This document shows positions 46,810 to 58,875 of a DNA stretch of 64,000 nt, one piece after another. A program made the position numbers and the translations under genes. The notes beneath the pieces were generated by a model that was given only the letters and a program-made list of their open reading frames with translations, did no database searches and had not been told where the DNA came from. The stretch is from Pseudeuparius sepicola (taxonomy: Eukaryota > Arthropoda > Insecta > Coleoptera > Anthribidae), in assembly GCA_963920635.1 (NCBI GenBank), contig OY987301.1, positions 46,227,820 to 46,291,819 of the forward strand, given 5' to 3'. How positions within the stretch are numbered: the first letter of the stretch is position 1; every line of letters begins with the position of its first letter.

Positions 46810-47986
46810 GTGAGTTATAGTAAGCTGGAATTTAGTAAAGCGCTTATCGTTCGTGCTCCACGTTTTCTGAACTGTGAAACAACATTTGGAGGTTATTATA
46901 GCTTTTCACGAGACGGAACAATCATTACTGTGTAGTTGTACCTGTAAGAAAGTATAATATATTGAATTATAGAAGATTTACTTCCACCGAATTGTTTGGT
47001 GCTATTTGACCTTGGCTATTAATAAGAACAAAAGCAACTTTTAACGGTTTCCGTGGCTAATAAATTTAATTAATCGCTGAACTCTAACCCCATTTTCTTC
47101 AAGTTTGAACTGAACCTATTGTTGTCCGTGCTGAGTAATTTGTGGCTTTAACTTTTTTAGCGTTGTCAAAATCATAGACGCAGCTGACTCCTCTTGAGCT
47201 TAGTGGGACCATGACGAGATTGTATTCTTTGCAAAGAAAAAATCGTTGTATTATATGAAATTTAGTTTCTGCTAGTCATTTAGCTTTCGTTTATAATATA
47301 GGAAGCAATAATAATCCATTGTTCTATTATTATTGCAAGTTATATTCCACGATTTAGAAAAGCGCCACCAATTTTTGCATTCAGTTTTTGAATATCCTGT
47401 ACTTATAGAATCGTTTTTAGATTCTTATCTTTTTATAATATCTCAAGTTACACTGGGTAATTATATTGAATGATGAAAAGTCCACCTCTTGAGCTATCTC
47501 GAAAGTGATCTCAAATTTTAATCTGAACCTGACATCAATTTCAGCGTGCAACATATTATGTTACGTACTTCTAAAATAATATGCATCTGTCTCTCGAATA
47601 TTCATGGTATATCATATTCATGTACCTATACTTATTTTGGTAAAAAAGGAATAAATTTCATGTTAAATTTCCTCTAAAATGAATACATGCCCAAATAGGC
47701 ACTGCTGGCAGTTATTGTATAATATCAGTGACTATTATACTTATAGAAGTCTATAGGCACTGATAATATACCAGTGACAGTGAGTGGTTATCTATAGCCA
47801 CACGGCTGCTACTTCAACAATAATTATTATTGATAATAGTTCTCTAAATTTTTCTGTTCAATGCGAGACGAGAGTGGTCCTGTCAAAGTGTCTATTGAGA
47901 AACTGAAGAGCTCAACTACACACAATGTATACCCACCATGTGGGGCTAACATTAAAAGCCGGACACCTGTCCTAGTACCTGCATTG
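46810..47986. other. Intergenic, nothing seen
   Basis: AT-rich DNA without a recognised frame or repeat. Confidence 0.45.
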
Positions 47987-47994
47987 GTACAAGC

Positions 47995-48967
47995 CAGTGG
48001 CGTAGCCAACATGGATTAATTTATTATTGAATATTATGTAATTATTATCTCGTCTGCTAATAATAAGTTACAATAATTACTAATTTGCTTGATATATGGG
48101 TGTATCGTATCAGAACCATTCATTCATATCGTTGATGGGTGGTCGGCTATTAGTTTTGAATTGTGTGATGGTAAACAAATAAATCAAGTTTTTATTAGGT
48201 TTACAGCCATTTGCAAACATGTATCTACTATTAACGGACAATTTGATAACATATTGTAACTAATAAATATTAGTTTGTTATATTCTTAAGGCTCAATGTA
48301 CAGCACGTGCGCGGTGATTCAATATTTTGACCCATAAAATGGCTTTTTTCGATCTGTAGCGAGCAACACGCATAATTTTAAATTTTTGCCAATACAAATT
48401 TTAATCTAAGTAATTACTCACATTTTGAGACAAAAATTATTTAGAAATATTTATCACAATGGCAGTGATTAGCATTTCCGCAATAAGCCTAATAACTGCC
48501 GTTGTGATAAATATTTCTAAATAATTTATGTCTCAAAATGTGAGTAATTACTTAGATTAAAATTTGTATTGACAAAAATTTAAAATTATGCGTGTTGCTC
48601 GCTACAGATCGAAAAAAGCCATTTTATGGGTCAAAATGTTGAATTACCACGCACGTGGTGTACATTCAGTCTTAAACAGTTTCTCTTTTAAAATTATTGT
48701 TTGTACTACAGATATCTTAAACTGTATCTGATTTTTCCCAGAGATAAGAAGTTTCTTCCTATTTATTTAAGGTCCAAAATAATTTTCATAACCGGCTAGT
48801 TTATTTGATTTTTAAATCTGGAAAAAAAAACAAGTATATTTTGCTCTTGCCTGGGTATACAGAGAGAAAATTCTGTACTCATGCTCATACCTTTTAACTT
48901 TGTAAGCATTGCAGGGCATGAAATAATGATCACAATTTATTTTATGTTTGGCTTGGCTACGCCACTG
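47995..48967. mobile_element. hAT-type non-autonomous element
   Basis: CAGTGGCGTAGCCAA at the left and an exact 15-base inverse at the right. The sequence of this terminus is typical of hAT elements. The flanking 8-base strings do not match. The interior contains a nested palindrome (48295-48666) and no transposase. Confidence 0.6.
48295..48666. repeat. 372-bp near-perfect palindrome
   Basis: AATGTACAGCACGTGCG... at the left and its inverse at the right. Arms of about 170 bases have very few mismatches (AAATATTTATCACAA and TTGTGATAAATATTT near the centre). The loop is about 40 bases (48460-48500). Probably a fold-back insertion in the hAT-type element. Confidence 0.9.
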
Positions 48968-49334
48968 GCGACGGGGCAATGGACCATCTGTCGGGTCGAA
49001 GGTATATTTTTAGGATTAAGGTTAGATATAAAACCGGCCCTAGGCTGTGTGTTTTTAAAACCACTTTATCTTCCATCTTGTACACGATGATTTATAAAAG
49101 TCCATGTTTTACGTTCTTAAATATCTCTCGGAATTTACATTTTTATTTCTCTTTGTATATTGTTGCGTGCCATGGCCATATTTGCTGAAATGTTGTTGCG
49201 TAATATGCGGAAAGGATATAGGTGTATCGTTTTCATACTTTCTTTGTTGATTCCAGGTCTGTAAATATTTATTTAGTTTCTAAAAGTTAGATACGTATAC
49301 ATGTTTTTATTCCAAAATAATGTCATAGTTTAAT

Positions 49335-49367
49335 CAAAGTCTAGAGAATATTATTCTCTAGACTTTG
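49335..49367. repeat. Perfect 16-bp hairpin
   Basis: CAAAGTCTAGAGAATA, one T, then the inverse. It lies between the hAT-type element and the second PLE. Confidence 0.9.
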
Positions 49368-49859
49368 GTTTAAGTTCGTTATCGAAAACTTCCAACTTGA
49401 GAATTTAATTTGATAGTCCTGCTTTGTTATTGTAAAATGGGTATGTATACAGTGTGCATCACTTCTAGGGTCTGCTAAGATTGGAATAAAACCCCCAAAA
49501 ATGACGAAAGTATAATAATATTTATTTTTTCTACAATTTATTTGTGGCGTAAACAGATCCATTGAATTTTAATTGGGTTTTTCGCCACCAAACTGGTTAA
49601 AAGACAACCTTTTCAAGTTGCCTGGAAAATTAATAAATTCTTAACAGTAAATGAACTAAACTTTGAACTTGTAACTCAAAAAATGTCTTCAACAAATTTG
49701 TTTCCTGAGTTTTCTCAAAGATCATGTCACGTCAAAGTGAAATGACAGATTAATAAATTTCAGGTTAAAATGTCTTGACAACAGAAACAATAGCCTATAG
49801 CCACCTGTCTGATATTGTACCCTATGTTCTACCTAATTATTTATACTAACTTCTCTTTG

Positions 49860-50165
49860 AATAAGTGGCAATAATATTTTACTGAATTCCACTGGACATT
49901 CAGCAACACAGTTGTCTGTATTTCCTAGAATAAATGCTGATTCTTTAATTTTTCGTCTATTTCCTACTTCTTCTTTGAGAATTGGTTTGGAACTATCCCA
50001 CAAAATCCTTGAGTGTTCACGTATTTTCGACTTCGAAAGTTGATTTTGCCTGATATAATTTTTATGTTCTTTTAAACGAACGTTAAATAGCCTACAAGTC
50101 TCCCCAACATGGAACTTTCCACATTCGCAAGGAATTTTATAAATGCACTTTTTTGAACTTTATAC
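49860..50165 (-). pseudogene. GIY-YIG endonuclease domain of the second PLE
   Basis: Minus-strand KCIYKIPCECGKFHVGETCR gives the degenerate GIY...YIG block, followed by LFNVRLKEHKNY with the conserved R and H. It is in a frame different from the RT, separated by several stops. Confidence 0.7.
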
Positions 50166-50485
50166 CTCATTAAATGGTTTCGTTTTAACTAGCATCGATC
50201 TTAATGTATTTTTGGTTTTAAATACTGTTCTGACATTAAAACGATTGCCTATGCGTTTTAGCTTATCTGATAGTCCAGGAATATAAGGAATAATTAAATT
50301 TATTGGTCGGTCCACCAGATTTATTTCTCTAATTCTATTAGCATTGTTATTTTGTTGGCAATCCTGAAAAACTTGCTCAATAAATTCAGTAGGATAACTA
50401 TTCTTCTCAAGAACATGTTTTATATCTTGAGGAAATAGTCCATATCTTGAAGTGGAGTAGGAGAATACAACAACGGGGGTAAAAC

Positions 50486-51150
50486 TTACAGTCTCAGCTC
50501 CACAAACACAGCTTCTTTAATCAACAGATCATGTTTTATATGTTTAATTTCCTCCTCAAATTTTGTGTTCTTAGAACAAATGTTTTTAGCCCTGTCATAC
50601 AAACTTTTAATTACTCCTTTTTTAACACTAATATGATGATTGGAATTAAAATGGAGATATCTATTAGTATGTGTTGGTTTTCTATGGACACTAGTTTCTA
50701 TACTATCTGATTTCAGTATAGAAACATCTAAGAAAAGTAATTGATTATTATTTTCAATTTCTAAGGTAAACTTAATAGAAGGTTCTTGCGAGTTTATAAA
50801 ATTTAATAATGAATTTAAATCATCTACTCCATGTTCCCATATAACAAATATGTCATCTACATATCTCCCCCAAACATTAGGTTGGTGAACATATCTAGTC
50901 AACTCATTTTGCTCAAAATCTTCCTTAAATAAATTGCTTATGAATGGTGATAAAGGAGACCCCATAGCCATTCCAAATTCCTGCTGGTAAAATTCATTTC
51001 CTAGTTGAAAATAAGTGGTTTTAACACAGAGTGTTGTTAGTTCTAATATTGCATCTATATTTAAATTTGTCCTTTCCACTAAAGTCTGATCATTTTCTAA
51101 CATTCTACGTAAAATATCCAATGATTTATCAACAGGGACATTATACCTAT
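50486..51150 (-). pseudogene. Penelope-type reverse transcriptase fragment
   Basis: An open stretch of about 220 residues on the minus strand. It starts NVPVDKSLDILRRMLENDQ (the region around the first catalytic aspartate). It includes GMAMGSPLSPFISNLF, WGRYVDDIFVIW with the YVDD box, LLFLDVSIL and HRKPTHTNRYLHF, the standard order for PLE RTs. The frame ends at 50486 and continues, broken by stops, toward the endonuclease. The N-terminal fingers are missing, so it cannot be a full enzyme, but this portion is well preserved and may be a fairly young insertion. Confidence 0.85.
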
Positions 51151-51160
51151 GTATTTAAAA

Positions 51161-52300
51161 AACAATAGTGCAGTTGACCTCAAAACCCAACACTCGATTT
51201 TCAATACCATAACCTATACAGGGTGTCCAAAGGATAAATGCAAATGTGGCAAAAATCCTATTTCTTGGTGAAAAATTTAAAAATAATGTTAGTCTAAACA
51301 GGTTTTTTTTTGTTACTTTATGTTCCGAATTTTTTGGAATGACATGTAAAATGCATATTGCAAAATTTGTTGAGTATTATTCTCTCCGAAATATCGCAAA
51401 AGCAAGCAAGTTTCCTAAGGAGACAAAGTTTTTTGATACACTGATACCTCACAGAAGACAACCCGCAATTGTTAAATACGTCAAATGGAGCCCAACTTTA
51501 AACCGCTATAATTAATCTATTGTAGGTCACTGTGGATCTTCTTAGTTTTAAATTAAACTATAAAAAAGTACGTCAACCGATAAGCTTCTATAAACAAAGT
51601 TTTATATAAGAAATAATTATTTCCTTTTGACTAAATCCAAATACCTATACGTGGAAACCTCAAACTTTTTTGGAAGATTAGAGTAAAGATTGGGTAAATA
51701 GTTGAGCAATATTAATTAATTTGCATGTGGATTATTTGGATTTTTATTTAAGAAAATATACCTTTGGCAGTTTTGCAAATTATTTATTATTTATATTATT
51801 ATGTACCTATAATAATGTTTACATAATAAATAAAGTGATATCTAGGTATAGTACCTCCATAAAAGAGAATGTAAATGTAATGTAATATCCCTAATGCATA
51901 ATTTCTGCTGGAATTTTTTTTTTGAGATCATCAATGTTTTAAACTTTATCCGTCATCAGATCAGGAAAAATTTTCTTAAAACATTTTTTAAATCGCTGAA
52001 AAATTCTCAATTTCTCATTCATTCTCATTCTCCAAAAGATAATAAGTGGATAATAGGGATAATAAATTTGTACAAAAATTACCCAACTTTATTTTAAATT
52101 TTAGTTATTAGCAGCTATCTAATTTTCACTTATTGTAGGTAGGTGTACCTAAGTTAAATTTCCCTTCATTATGTATCGTTTTAATGTGATTAAAATATTA
52201 TATGGAAAAAGATTTAAGTGCAAAATAGATAGGTACCTTATTTTAGGTACCTTATACATTAAGAATACAGTAGGTACTTAATAGTTTATATCTAAACAAT
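51161..52300. other. Intergenic, one TE terminus
   Basis: CAGGGTGTCC at 51219 is a lone TE end. The short frames at 51246-51515 and 51894-52097 are not recognised. Confidence 0.4.
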
Positions 52301-52303
52301 ATA

Positions 52304-53516
52304 CAGGGTTATTCAAAAACAAATGCCACCCGTATCACAGCGGTATTCTACTCCAAAAATAAAGTGACCCGTGTTTTTTCTTTTTGTTCAAAGCTCTATA
52401 TTAAGGGCCCCACGGGCCCTTAAAAAGGGCCCTAAAATTTCGTTTTTTCGCTATATCTTTTAAAGGGCTTGATCGATTTTAATGATCTTTTGCACACGTT
52501 CAAAGATAATTATGTCACATAATTATGTTATAGTGCAATATCCGCAACCGCCAGAGGGTGCCACTTGTGCGAACCAGTTTCATTTATTATGCTCAGAACT
52601 TGTTTGCCCACAGTTAACTTGTAAATTAATTCGAACCACTTTGTAAAAAATTCCATTCTCTACAAAAAAATACTCTACTGTTTTTTCATAAATTTTACCG
52701 TTTCGGAGATAACGCTCAAAATTCAGCCATCATGCACGTACCACGAACCCACTCATATTAAACAGTGGCATAATGATCTAGTTATTTTTGGAAACAAACA
52801 ATGAAACAATCACCTTAACCTTTTGACCATGTTTTCTAAATTTCAAATACAGTTTTGTTGTAATTTAATACATTTAGTTAAGTTTCCCTAATAAAATAAT
52901 GATACAAATACCTAATATTGAAATAACTACAGCAAATGCTCAAAAACTTTCAAATTCTTAGCATTTGCTTGAAACTAAATGTCAAATACTTAATAAGTCC
53001 TCTTAAGTGTGATTGTTTCCAAAGGTAACTAGATCATTATGCCACTAATGTTTAATATGCGTGGGTACAAGGTACGTGCATGTGCATGATGGCTGAATTT
53101 TGGGAGTTATCTCCGAAATGGCATAATTTATGGAAAACATACTAGAATAATTTTTTGTAGAGAATGGAATTTTTTACAAAGTTATTAGAATTAATTTACA
53201 AGTTAACTGTGGGCAAAAAAGTTCTGAGCATAAAAAATGAAACTGGCTGGCACAAGTGGCGCCCTCTGGCGGTTGCGGATACCGCACTATAACATAATTA
53301 TGTGACATAATTATCTATGAACGTGTGCAAATAATCATTAAAATCGATCAAGCCGTTTAAAAGATATAGCGAAAAAACGAAATTTTAGGGCCCCTTTTAA
53401 GGGCCCGTGGGGCTCTTAATATAGAGCTTTGAACAAAAAGAAAAAACACGGGTCACTTTATTTTTGGAGTAGAATACCGCTGTGCTACGGGTGGCATTTG
53501 TTTTTGAATAACCCTG
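52304..53516. mobile_element. 1.2-kb fold-back element, CAGGGTTATTC ends
   Basis: CAGGGTTATTCAAAAACAAA at the left and its inverse at the right, flanked by TA. The arms pair over about 510 bases with few mismatches; shared blocks include TTTCGTTTTTTCGCTATATC and TGGCATAATGATCTAG. A unique centre of about 195 bases lies at 52812-53006. Each arm carries a smaller GGGCCC-type palindrome (52405-52436 and the mirror). Confidence 0.9.
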
Positions 53517-53519
53517 TAT

Positions 53520-55690
53520 GTGAAAAATTAGAAAAAAGTTGGGCTCCGTTCTAACATATTTGCCAAGATGGCTTCTCTCTATATTCCGCCTTCTCTGTGT
53601 CACTATTTATTTTTTTGAGTCTTTCGGCCTTGGTACGGTTAGTATCAGATCGATGTTAGATGGCACCTCTGTGAATTTTCTTACCTCCAAGTCCAAGTTA
53701 TACTGTAACAATTGCTATCCCATTTCCGTTTGAATTGTTCGAGAAGAGTTATGGCTGCCTTGGTGAATTAAATTCCATAAAGCGTTTGATAAAACCTTGG
53801 TAAACCTACACTTTTTTGTGTTGGTAGGAACTACCAAATAACTTCTTTTTAGCTTGTACGTTACCTAATCAAGTTTTAGAGATTCTCTATGGCATTACTA
53901 GAGATTCTCTTTGGGATTACCTACGTGTTAAACTACTATTTTACGGGCTGCCACAATAAGAAATTTGTATTATAATTTTGTTAGCTAAATAGGAACAAAC
54001 CTATAAGGAAGCGGCCCTTTTAATATATAATTTCGAACCTTTCACGATTTAATTGCACTCCGATAATTAATAACCTAATAAAATAGGTAAATCAAAAAAA
54101 TACGAGCGCAGCAATAATTGGTGAAAGCACTTGCAAGCCCGGCTTTCGCGTCCCTCTTTAAAATAAAATTATGGACATAATAAAACTGGTTTTGAAATTA
54201 TTTTGGAATTCGTAAAAAATGGCGACCTACTATAGCGCCACGAAAGTAGCAGTTTCCTTATTGCGTATACACGTTGTGAGCAAACCAAAACAAAGTGTCT
54301 TTTAATTAAGTCCGAATCCAGTCTCGCATAATTTAACGAAATTAACGCCGTTTTTATTGTACTATATAATTTAATTAGACGTGCAAACACCCGGATCGTA
54401 AAGTGCCCTAGTACACACCTGTAAATAACAATAAAAATATTTGTGAAATACATGCGGGCGTGTTTTTCAAGTAAATATGACGAGAATTTCCCAGAGACAA
54501 GCCAAATATGGAACTTGGACGAATATAAACAAAAGCGTTATCTCCGTTAACAAAAATAAATAGTGATACGAGCTTTATATATTTCGAAGGGGGTCTGGGA
54601 CGGCTTTAAACTTTTTACTTAGTGCCTCGCTTAAGCTAATTTAAATACAAACAACGGTATAATGAAGGCGCCTCCCCCGGTTGGAGTGCTTTCAGTTACG
54701 TTTTACAATGCCCCTGACGTCACCGTCGTAAACAAGCCGGCAAAGAAGCTTAAAATTTAATTAGAACGACTTGGTTGGTTGGGGTGGAGGAAAAATGGGC
54801 GCTGTGCGTTTTGTGGAGTGAAATTAAAAAGTAAAAATTAAGTCTCATAAGCTGCGAGGGGTTGCCAACCAAAGATTAGATATTATGGGCCATATAGGGT
54901 GTAAAAGATAGAACACTCCTGGATAATGGTTTATTTATTATTTCAATTTCTGGTTCTTGCCAAATATTTGTTATTAAAATATTTGTACAAATACTTATGA
55001 ATTTATACTAAAAGCTTTTTATACAACGTATATATTTTTATATTTTTCAAAATTAGAAAAACTTCACTATAATATAGATTAACTATTGAACTTATTTATA
55101 GCAAATATAATCAACGAGTATCTATTGATAGCTAAATATGAGTTACGATGCGAGCCGTAATTTTTCTCGTTTCACTTTCGGGAAAGTTGACAGTTTTTTG
55201 ATTTTTGGAAATGATTTACAAAGGAATAAAATTGCATTATTTGAGTATGGTACGGTGTAGGTATTTTAAAAAAATGTTCGCCCCCGTTTTGCCGAAATTA
55301 ATATTTAAATTTCAATATATCTAGCCATCTGTTGAATTTCATATTTACCTAAATTTACTGCTATGGCGTCTAGTTTGGCAATGCGGCGCTTCAATGTCAT
55401 GAATGACGAGATTTAAAATTCAAACTTCGTTATTTATTGTAATGTCTAGGCAAGTGCGAACTGCATAATAATATGTATATATGTAATATGAACATCTGTA
55501 ATATTATTAGAAGGTTGTAGATAATTCATAGAAATATATTCGTATCTGCCTGGATATTGGAATTTATAAGATATATAATAAACATAATAATATTGCATTG
55601 GAAAATATACCTACCTAAAGAACTAAATATGTAATAATTGATAACATAACGGAAACGCACTGAAAATTATCTGTTTGTCATACGCTCCCA
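53520..55690. other. Intergenic; candidate regulatory patches 54040-54460 and 54640-54860
   Basis: No gene recognised. Both patches are richer in CpG and in TAAT/TTTAATTA words (54300, 54755) than the surrounding AT-rich DNA. Confidence 0.3.
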
Positions 55691-55699
55691 AAAATAGCT

Positions 55700-55729
55700 A
55701 TTTTACGGACTCATTTTAGTCCGTAAAAT
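55700..55729. repeat. Perfect 12-bp hairpin
   Basis: ATTTTACGGACT, six-base loop, then the exact inverse. The AAATGCTTCTTTTTC unit right after it is duplicated in tandem. Confidence 0.85.
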
Positions 55730-55769
55730 GCTTCTTTTTCCGTAAAATGCTTCTTTTTCGGCCTAGTCC

Positions 55770-55985
55770 CTAAAAGTGGTCATGGCAACCTTTACGGACT
55801 ATTCCAAAATTCCTTAGAATATTCTTTATATAACAAATGGAACGAGGCTTTACAGGAAGTAAATTCAACACGATTTCTTTGGCACGAGACTTCACAGGAA
55901 GTAAATCCAACACGATTTCTTTGGCCTTATTAGCAATATATTCGGGATTTTGGAACATTTTAAAATTTATGCCACTTTCTGACAA
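55770..55985 (-). pseudogene. Possible Crypton-type tyrosine recombinase N-terminal fragment
   Basis: The minus-strand frame carries IANKAKEIVLDLLPVKSR followed at once by a second AKEIVLNLLPVKPR: a 45-base internal duplication. The pattern 'AKE....LLP.KSR..Y...Y..F' resembles the start of tyrosine-recombinase-like Crypton proteins that are multicopy in insects. That link is from memory of the pattern. The frame is short, duplicated, and has no catalytic residues, so it is at most a dead fragment. Confidence 0.35.
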
Positions 55986-55989
55986 ATTT

Positions 55990-56970
55990 CGAATAACATG
56001 ACAAAATTATCAAATAAACAAACTTGTTGCTATGATTTCAAAAATTATGGAAAATTTGAAAAATTTAAGCGTTCGGAAGAATTGTATCGGCTAACGCCTC
56101 GTCCGGAAACAGCAATGCTTCGTCCTGAATAACTTTATTTTAGGTACTTGTAACAAAAAAAACTATTATAGAAACTTATTTAAAAGCAAAACCACATACA
56201 AATCTTTCTGATTTAAGTATCTTCCTGATATAAATTTTACGTCGCTCCCCAAAAGGTATTTGTGTCACAGTTTATAGATGATCCATAATCTATGAATTGG
56301 TTTGATGTTTGATGTGTCTTTTCATAAAGGGTTTCATCTTCCTTTCTGTACAACCTTCAGGAACCTAAAATAGAGTTATTCAGTATTAAGTAAAACCACT
56401 TAATAGGTAGGTAATTTTCATCCACATGTTTTACAACTTGAGTGAGACACAACAAGACGTAGGGTGAGAGTTTCTGCCCTTGTTCCCTGATATTTTTTAA
56501 TATGTACTTCTTCCCGAGTTTTTCCCAAATAAACTTGGCATTTAGCTTGACAAGTTTTGACAGAAAACGCGGTGTTGCCAGAGATTGCCTTAAATCATAT
56601 TAAAGATTGGAGTCTGTCATATTTTACGAAGTGCGTCGAATACGTTCAGAGTGCTCAAGTAAAATTCTAAAATTGTGCATTAAAGTTGGATCCAATAATT
56701 TGTCTGGGAGTGCTTGTTTGTATAAAAAAGACGTATTAATAAGTATACTTATCAAAATTAGGTATCGTGACGTCCCACGAAACGTTTCCCTCTCAATTTT
56801 TGAGTAAACTAAATGGACAAAAATATCTGTTGGTGGGGTTTCGTGATTATCCAGACCTGTTTTACAAATTACTATACAAACATTTATTTTTCAATCATAT
56901 ATATAAGTATATTTATCCATTTTAATAATTCTATGGAAAATATTGGTAATAAACATAATTATATAACATA
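55990..56970. other. Intergenic, nothing seen
   Basis: AT-rich DNA. The frame at 56607-56807 is not recognised. Confidence 0.4.
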
Positions 56971-56976
56971 TTATTA

Positions 56977-57691
56977 TCTCGACTTAGCCAAAAGGCATTC
57001 GCACTCCCTCTACGGGGAACATTCACTCAGATCCCGGGTATCCCGGATACCAAAAGGATCTGGCTCGGACGAGACCCTTGCCATGTTATCGGGCCTTAGG
57101 TGACATTGATGTTGTTGGACGATCCTGCATTCCCCATGAATTTCCTGACGGTTCGGGCTGTCGCAAGTAGTACCGCTTTCTGCATGGACCTGTAAAGACT
57201 ATCAGTTAGATTCAGCTCCTTGATGTTTCTCAGCAAACTTTTTGGTATAACACCAGTTGTTGACATGATGATGGGAATCGTCTGGACGTTCTCAATTTCC
57301 CATTGCCTTCTAATTCGTTCTTCTAAGTCTCTGTACTTCGCGATCTTCTCGACTTGCTTCACACGCAGGTTGTTGTTGTTCGGGATGGCCACATCAATCA
57401 GAGTTGTCTTCCTAGAAATTTTATCAACTATTATAAGGTCCGGTCTGTTATGGGCAACTCGTTGATCAGTCAGAACTGTACGATCCCAGTACATCTTGTA
57501 GTTGCTGTTCTCAAGAACAGGCTCAGGTGTGTAGTTGTAATATGGGACCCTCTCTGTCTGCACAAGCAGCAGCTTTTCCGCCAGTTCCCGGTGCAAGATC
57601 TTGGCAACCGAATCGTGTCGTTCCTTATATTCCGTTAATGCGAACATTTGACATCCTCCTGTTATGTGCTGGATTGTTTCTGAAGTTGGGC
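56977..57691 (-). mobile_element. Dong/R4-like LINE, 5'-truncated, copy 1
   Basis: On the minus strand the insertion ends in (TAA)n at 56970-56976 and begins next to (TAA)n at 57692-57707. It codes for the C-terminal part of the LINE protein (separate entry) and a short 3' tail. R4-clade Dong elements are known to insert into TAA repeats, and this arrangement fits. Confidence 0.8.
57096..57690 (-). pseudogene. LINE C-terminus with restriction-like endonuclease (copy 1)
   Basis: About 198 residues, open to a stop at 57096. It starts with SETIQHITGGC, the end of a zinc-knuckle-like block, then ALTEYKERHDSVAKILH. YKMYWDRTVLTD leads into NRPDLIIVDK, and after a spacer LIDVAIPNNN. Together these give the PD...D/E catalytic pattern of the restriction-like endonuclease of R2/R4-type LINEs. 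A terminal MSTTGVIPKSL block and RTVRKF follow. RT is absent. The reading frame is intact over the whole surviving length, pointing to a recent insertion. Confidence 0.8.
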
Positions 57692-57707
57692 ATTATTATT
57701 ATTATTA
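57692..57707. repeat. (ATT)n tract between the two LINE copies
   Basis: 16 bases of ATT repeat, the presumed (TAA)n target. Confidence 0.95.
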
Positions 57708-58286
57708 TCTCGACTTAGCCAAAAGGCATTCGCACTCCCTCTACGGGGAACATTCACTCAGATCCCGGGTATCCCGGATACCAAAAGGATCTGGCTCGGA
57801 CGAGACCCTTGCCATGTTATCGGGCCTTAGGTGACATTGATGTTGTTGGATGATCCTGCATTCCCCATGAATTTCCTGACGGTTCGGGCTGTCGCAAGTA
57901 GTACCGCTTTCTGCATGGACCTGTAAAGACTATCAGTTAGACCCAGCTCCTTGATGTTTCTCAGCAAACTTTTTGGTATAACACCAGTTGTTGACATGAT
58001 GATTGGAATCGTCTGGACGTTCTCCATTTCCCATTGCCTTCTAATTCGTTCTTCTAAATCTCTGTACTTCGCGATCTTCTCGACTTGCTTCACACGCAGG
58101 TTGTTGTTGTTCGGGATGGCCACATCAATCAGAGTTGTCTGCAACTATTATAAGGTCCGGTCTGTTATGGGCAACTCGTTGATCTGTCAGAACTGTACGA
58201 TCCCAGTACATCTTGTAGTTGCTGTTCTCAAGAACAGGCTCAGGTGTGTAGTTGTAATATGGGACCCTCTCTGCCTGCACAAGCAG

Positions 58287-58287
<1 letters not shown>
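57708..58287 (-). mobile_element. Dong/R4-like LINE, 5'-truncated, copy 2
   Basis: Nearly identical to copy 1 over about 580 bases (a handful of substitutions) but cut about 120 bases earlier on the 5' side. It is followed by (ATT)n at 58288-58324. Confidence 0.8.
57827..58287 (-). pseudogene. LINE C-terminus (copy 2), frameshifted
   Basis: Same endonuclease region as copy 1 but with a deletion of about 14 bases at 58140, between the PD and the D of the catalytic pattern. This shifts the frame and removes the spacer residues. Downstream, the frame 58144-57827 matches copy 1 almost residue for residue. Confidence 0.8.

Positions 58288-58324
<37 letters not shown>
58288..58324. repeat. (ATT)n tract after LINE copy 2
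   Basis: 37 bases of perfect ATT repeat. Confidence 0.95.
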
Positions 58325-58325
<1 letters not shown>

Positions 58326-58875
58326 ACACTGTGTTCATTTTAAAACAGTTCACCCCCCCATAACTTGGAAAGCGCAAAAAAATCAAAATTTTCCGAGACC
58401 GGTCGATTTTTGTTTGAAGGGGGGATTTTTTGCAATGATGCCGACTTGATCTATTCAACCCCTTTAGCCCTCAGCAACCCCAACTTGAAAATCTTAAATG
58501 GAAGTACTCCATTTGCGATACATCATTTTAAAGCTCTTCATTGTGAATACAACGGTGTGTCGCTTTTTGAAATTGGTTCAGATTTGAAGAAGTTATGTTA
58601 AAACGGAAAATTACATAAATGATAATAACTGACGTACTTAAAACAATTTCAACTATTTCTTCTGTAGAATAAACCATTTTTAAACTACTAAAAGTGATGT
58701 CTGCAGGAGAACAATAGATGTAAAAATGAACAGTGTCGAAAGACTAATATCGTCGATTAGACGACGTCTTGCCATGGTGATAATTTATTGCACTATACAT
58801 AAATACTAACAAAGAAATGATCGCAAACTTCTTGGGCCATCCAGCGATGCATAAAAAAAAACCTAAGAAAAACGG
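58325..58875. other. Intergenic, nothing seen
   Basis: AT-rich DNA; the frame at 58365-58601 is not recognised. Confidence 0.4.

Larger units (their letters stand above)
49600..51160 (-). mobile_element. Second Penelope-like element, 5' truncated
   Basis: On the minus strand it runs from an RT fragment (51150-50486), through a broken linker, to a GIY-YIG block (about 50165-49860), then a non-coding tail. The 5' boundary lies just upstream of NVPVDKSLDILRRM, within the RT fingers/palm. The 3' boundary is uncertain. No hammerhead core was found in the tail. Confidence 0.75.

Noticed and set aside
51950..51985. Minus-strand CTGATGA as hammerhead of the second PLE
   Set aside because: No GAAA box at the right distance, and it lies on the wrong (5') side of the element beyond its truncation.
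57220..58343. Plus-strand frames of 81-130 codons
   Set aside because: Antisense shadows of the two LINE endonuclease fragments.
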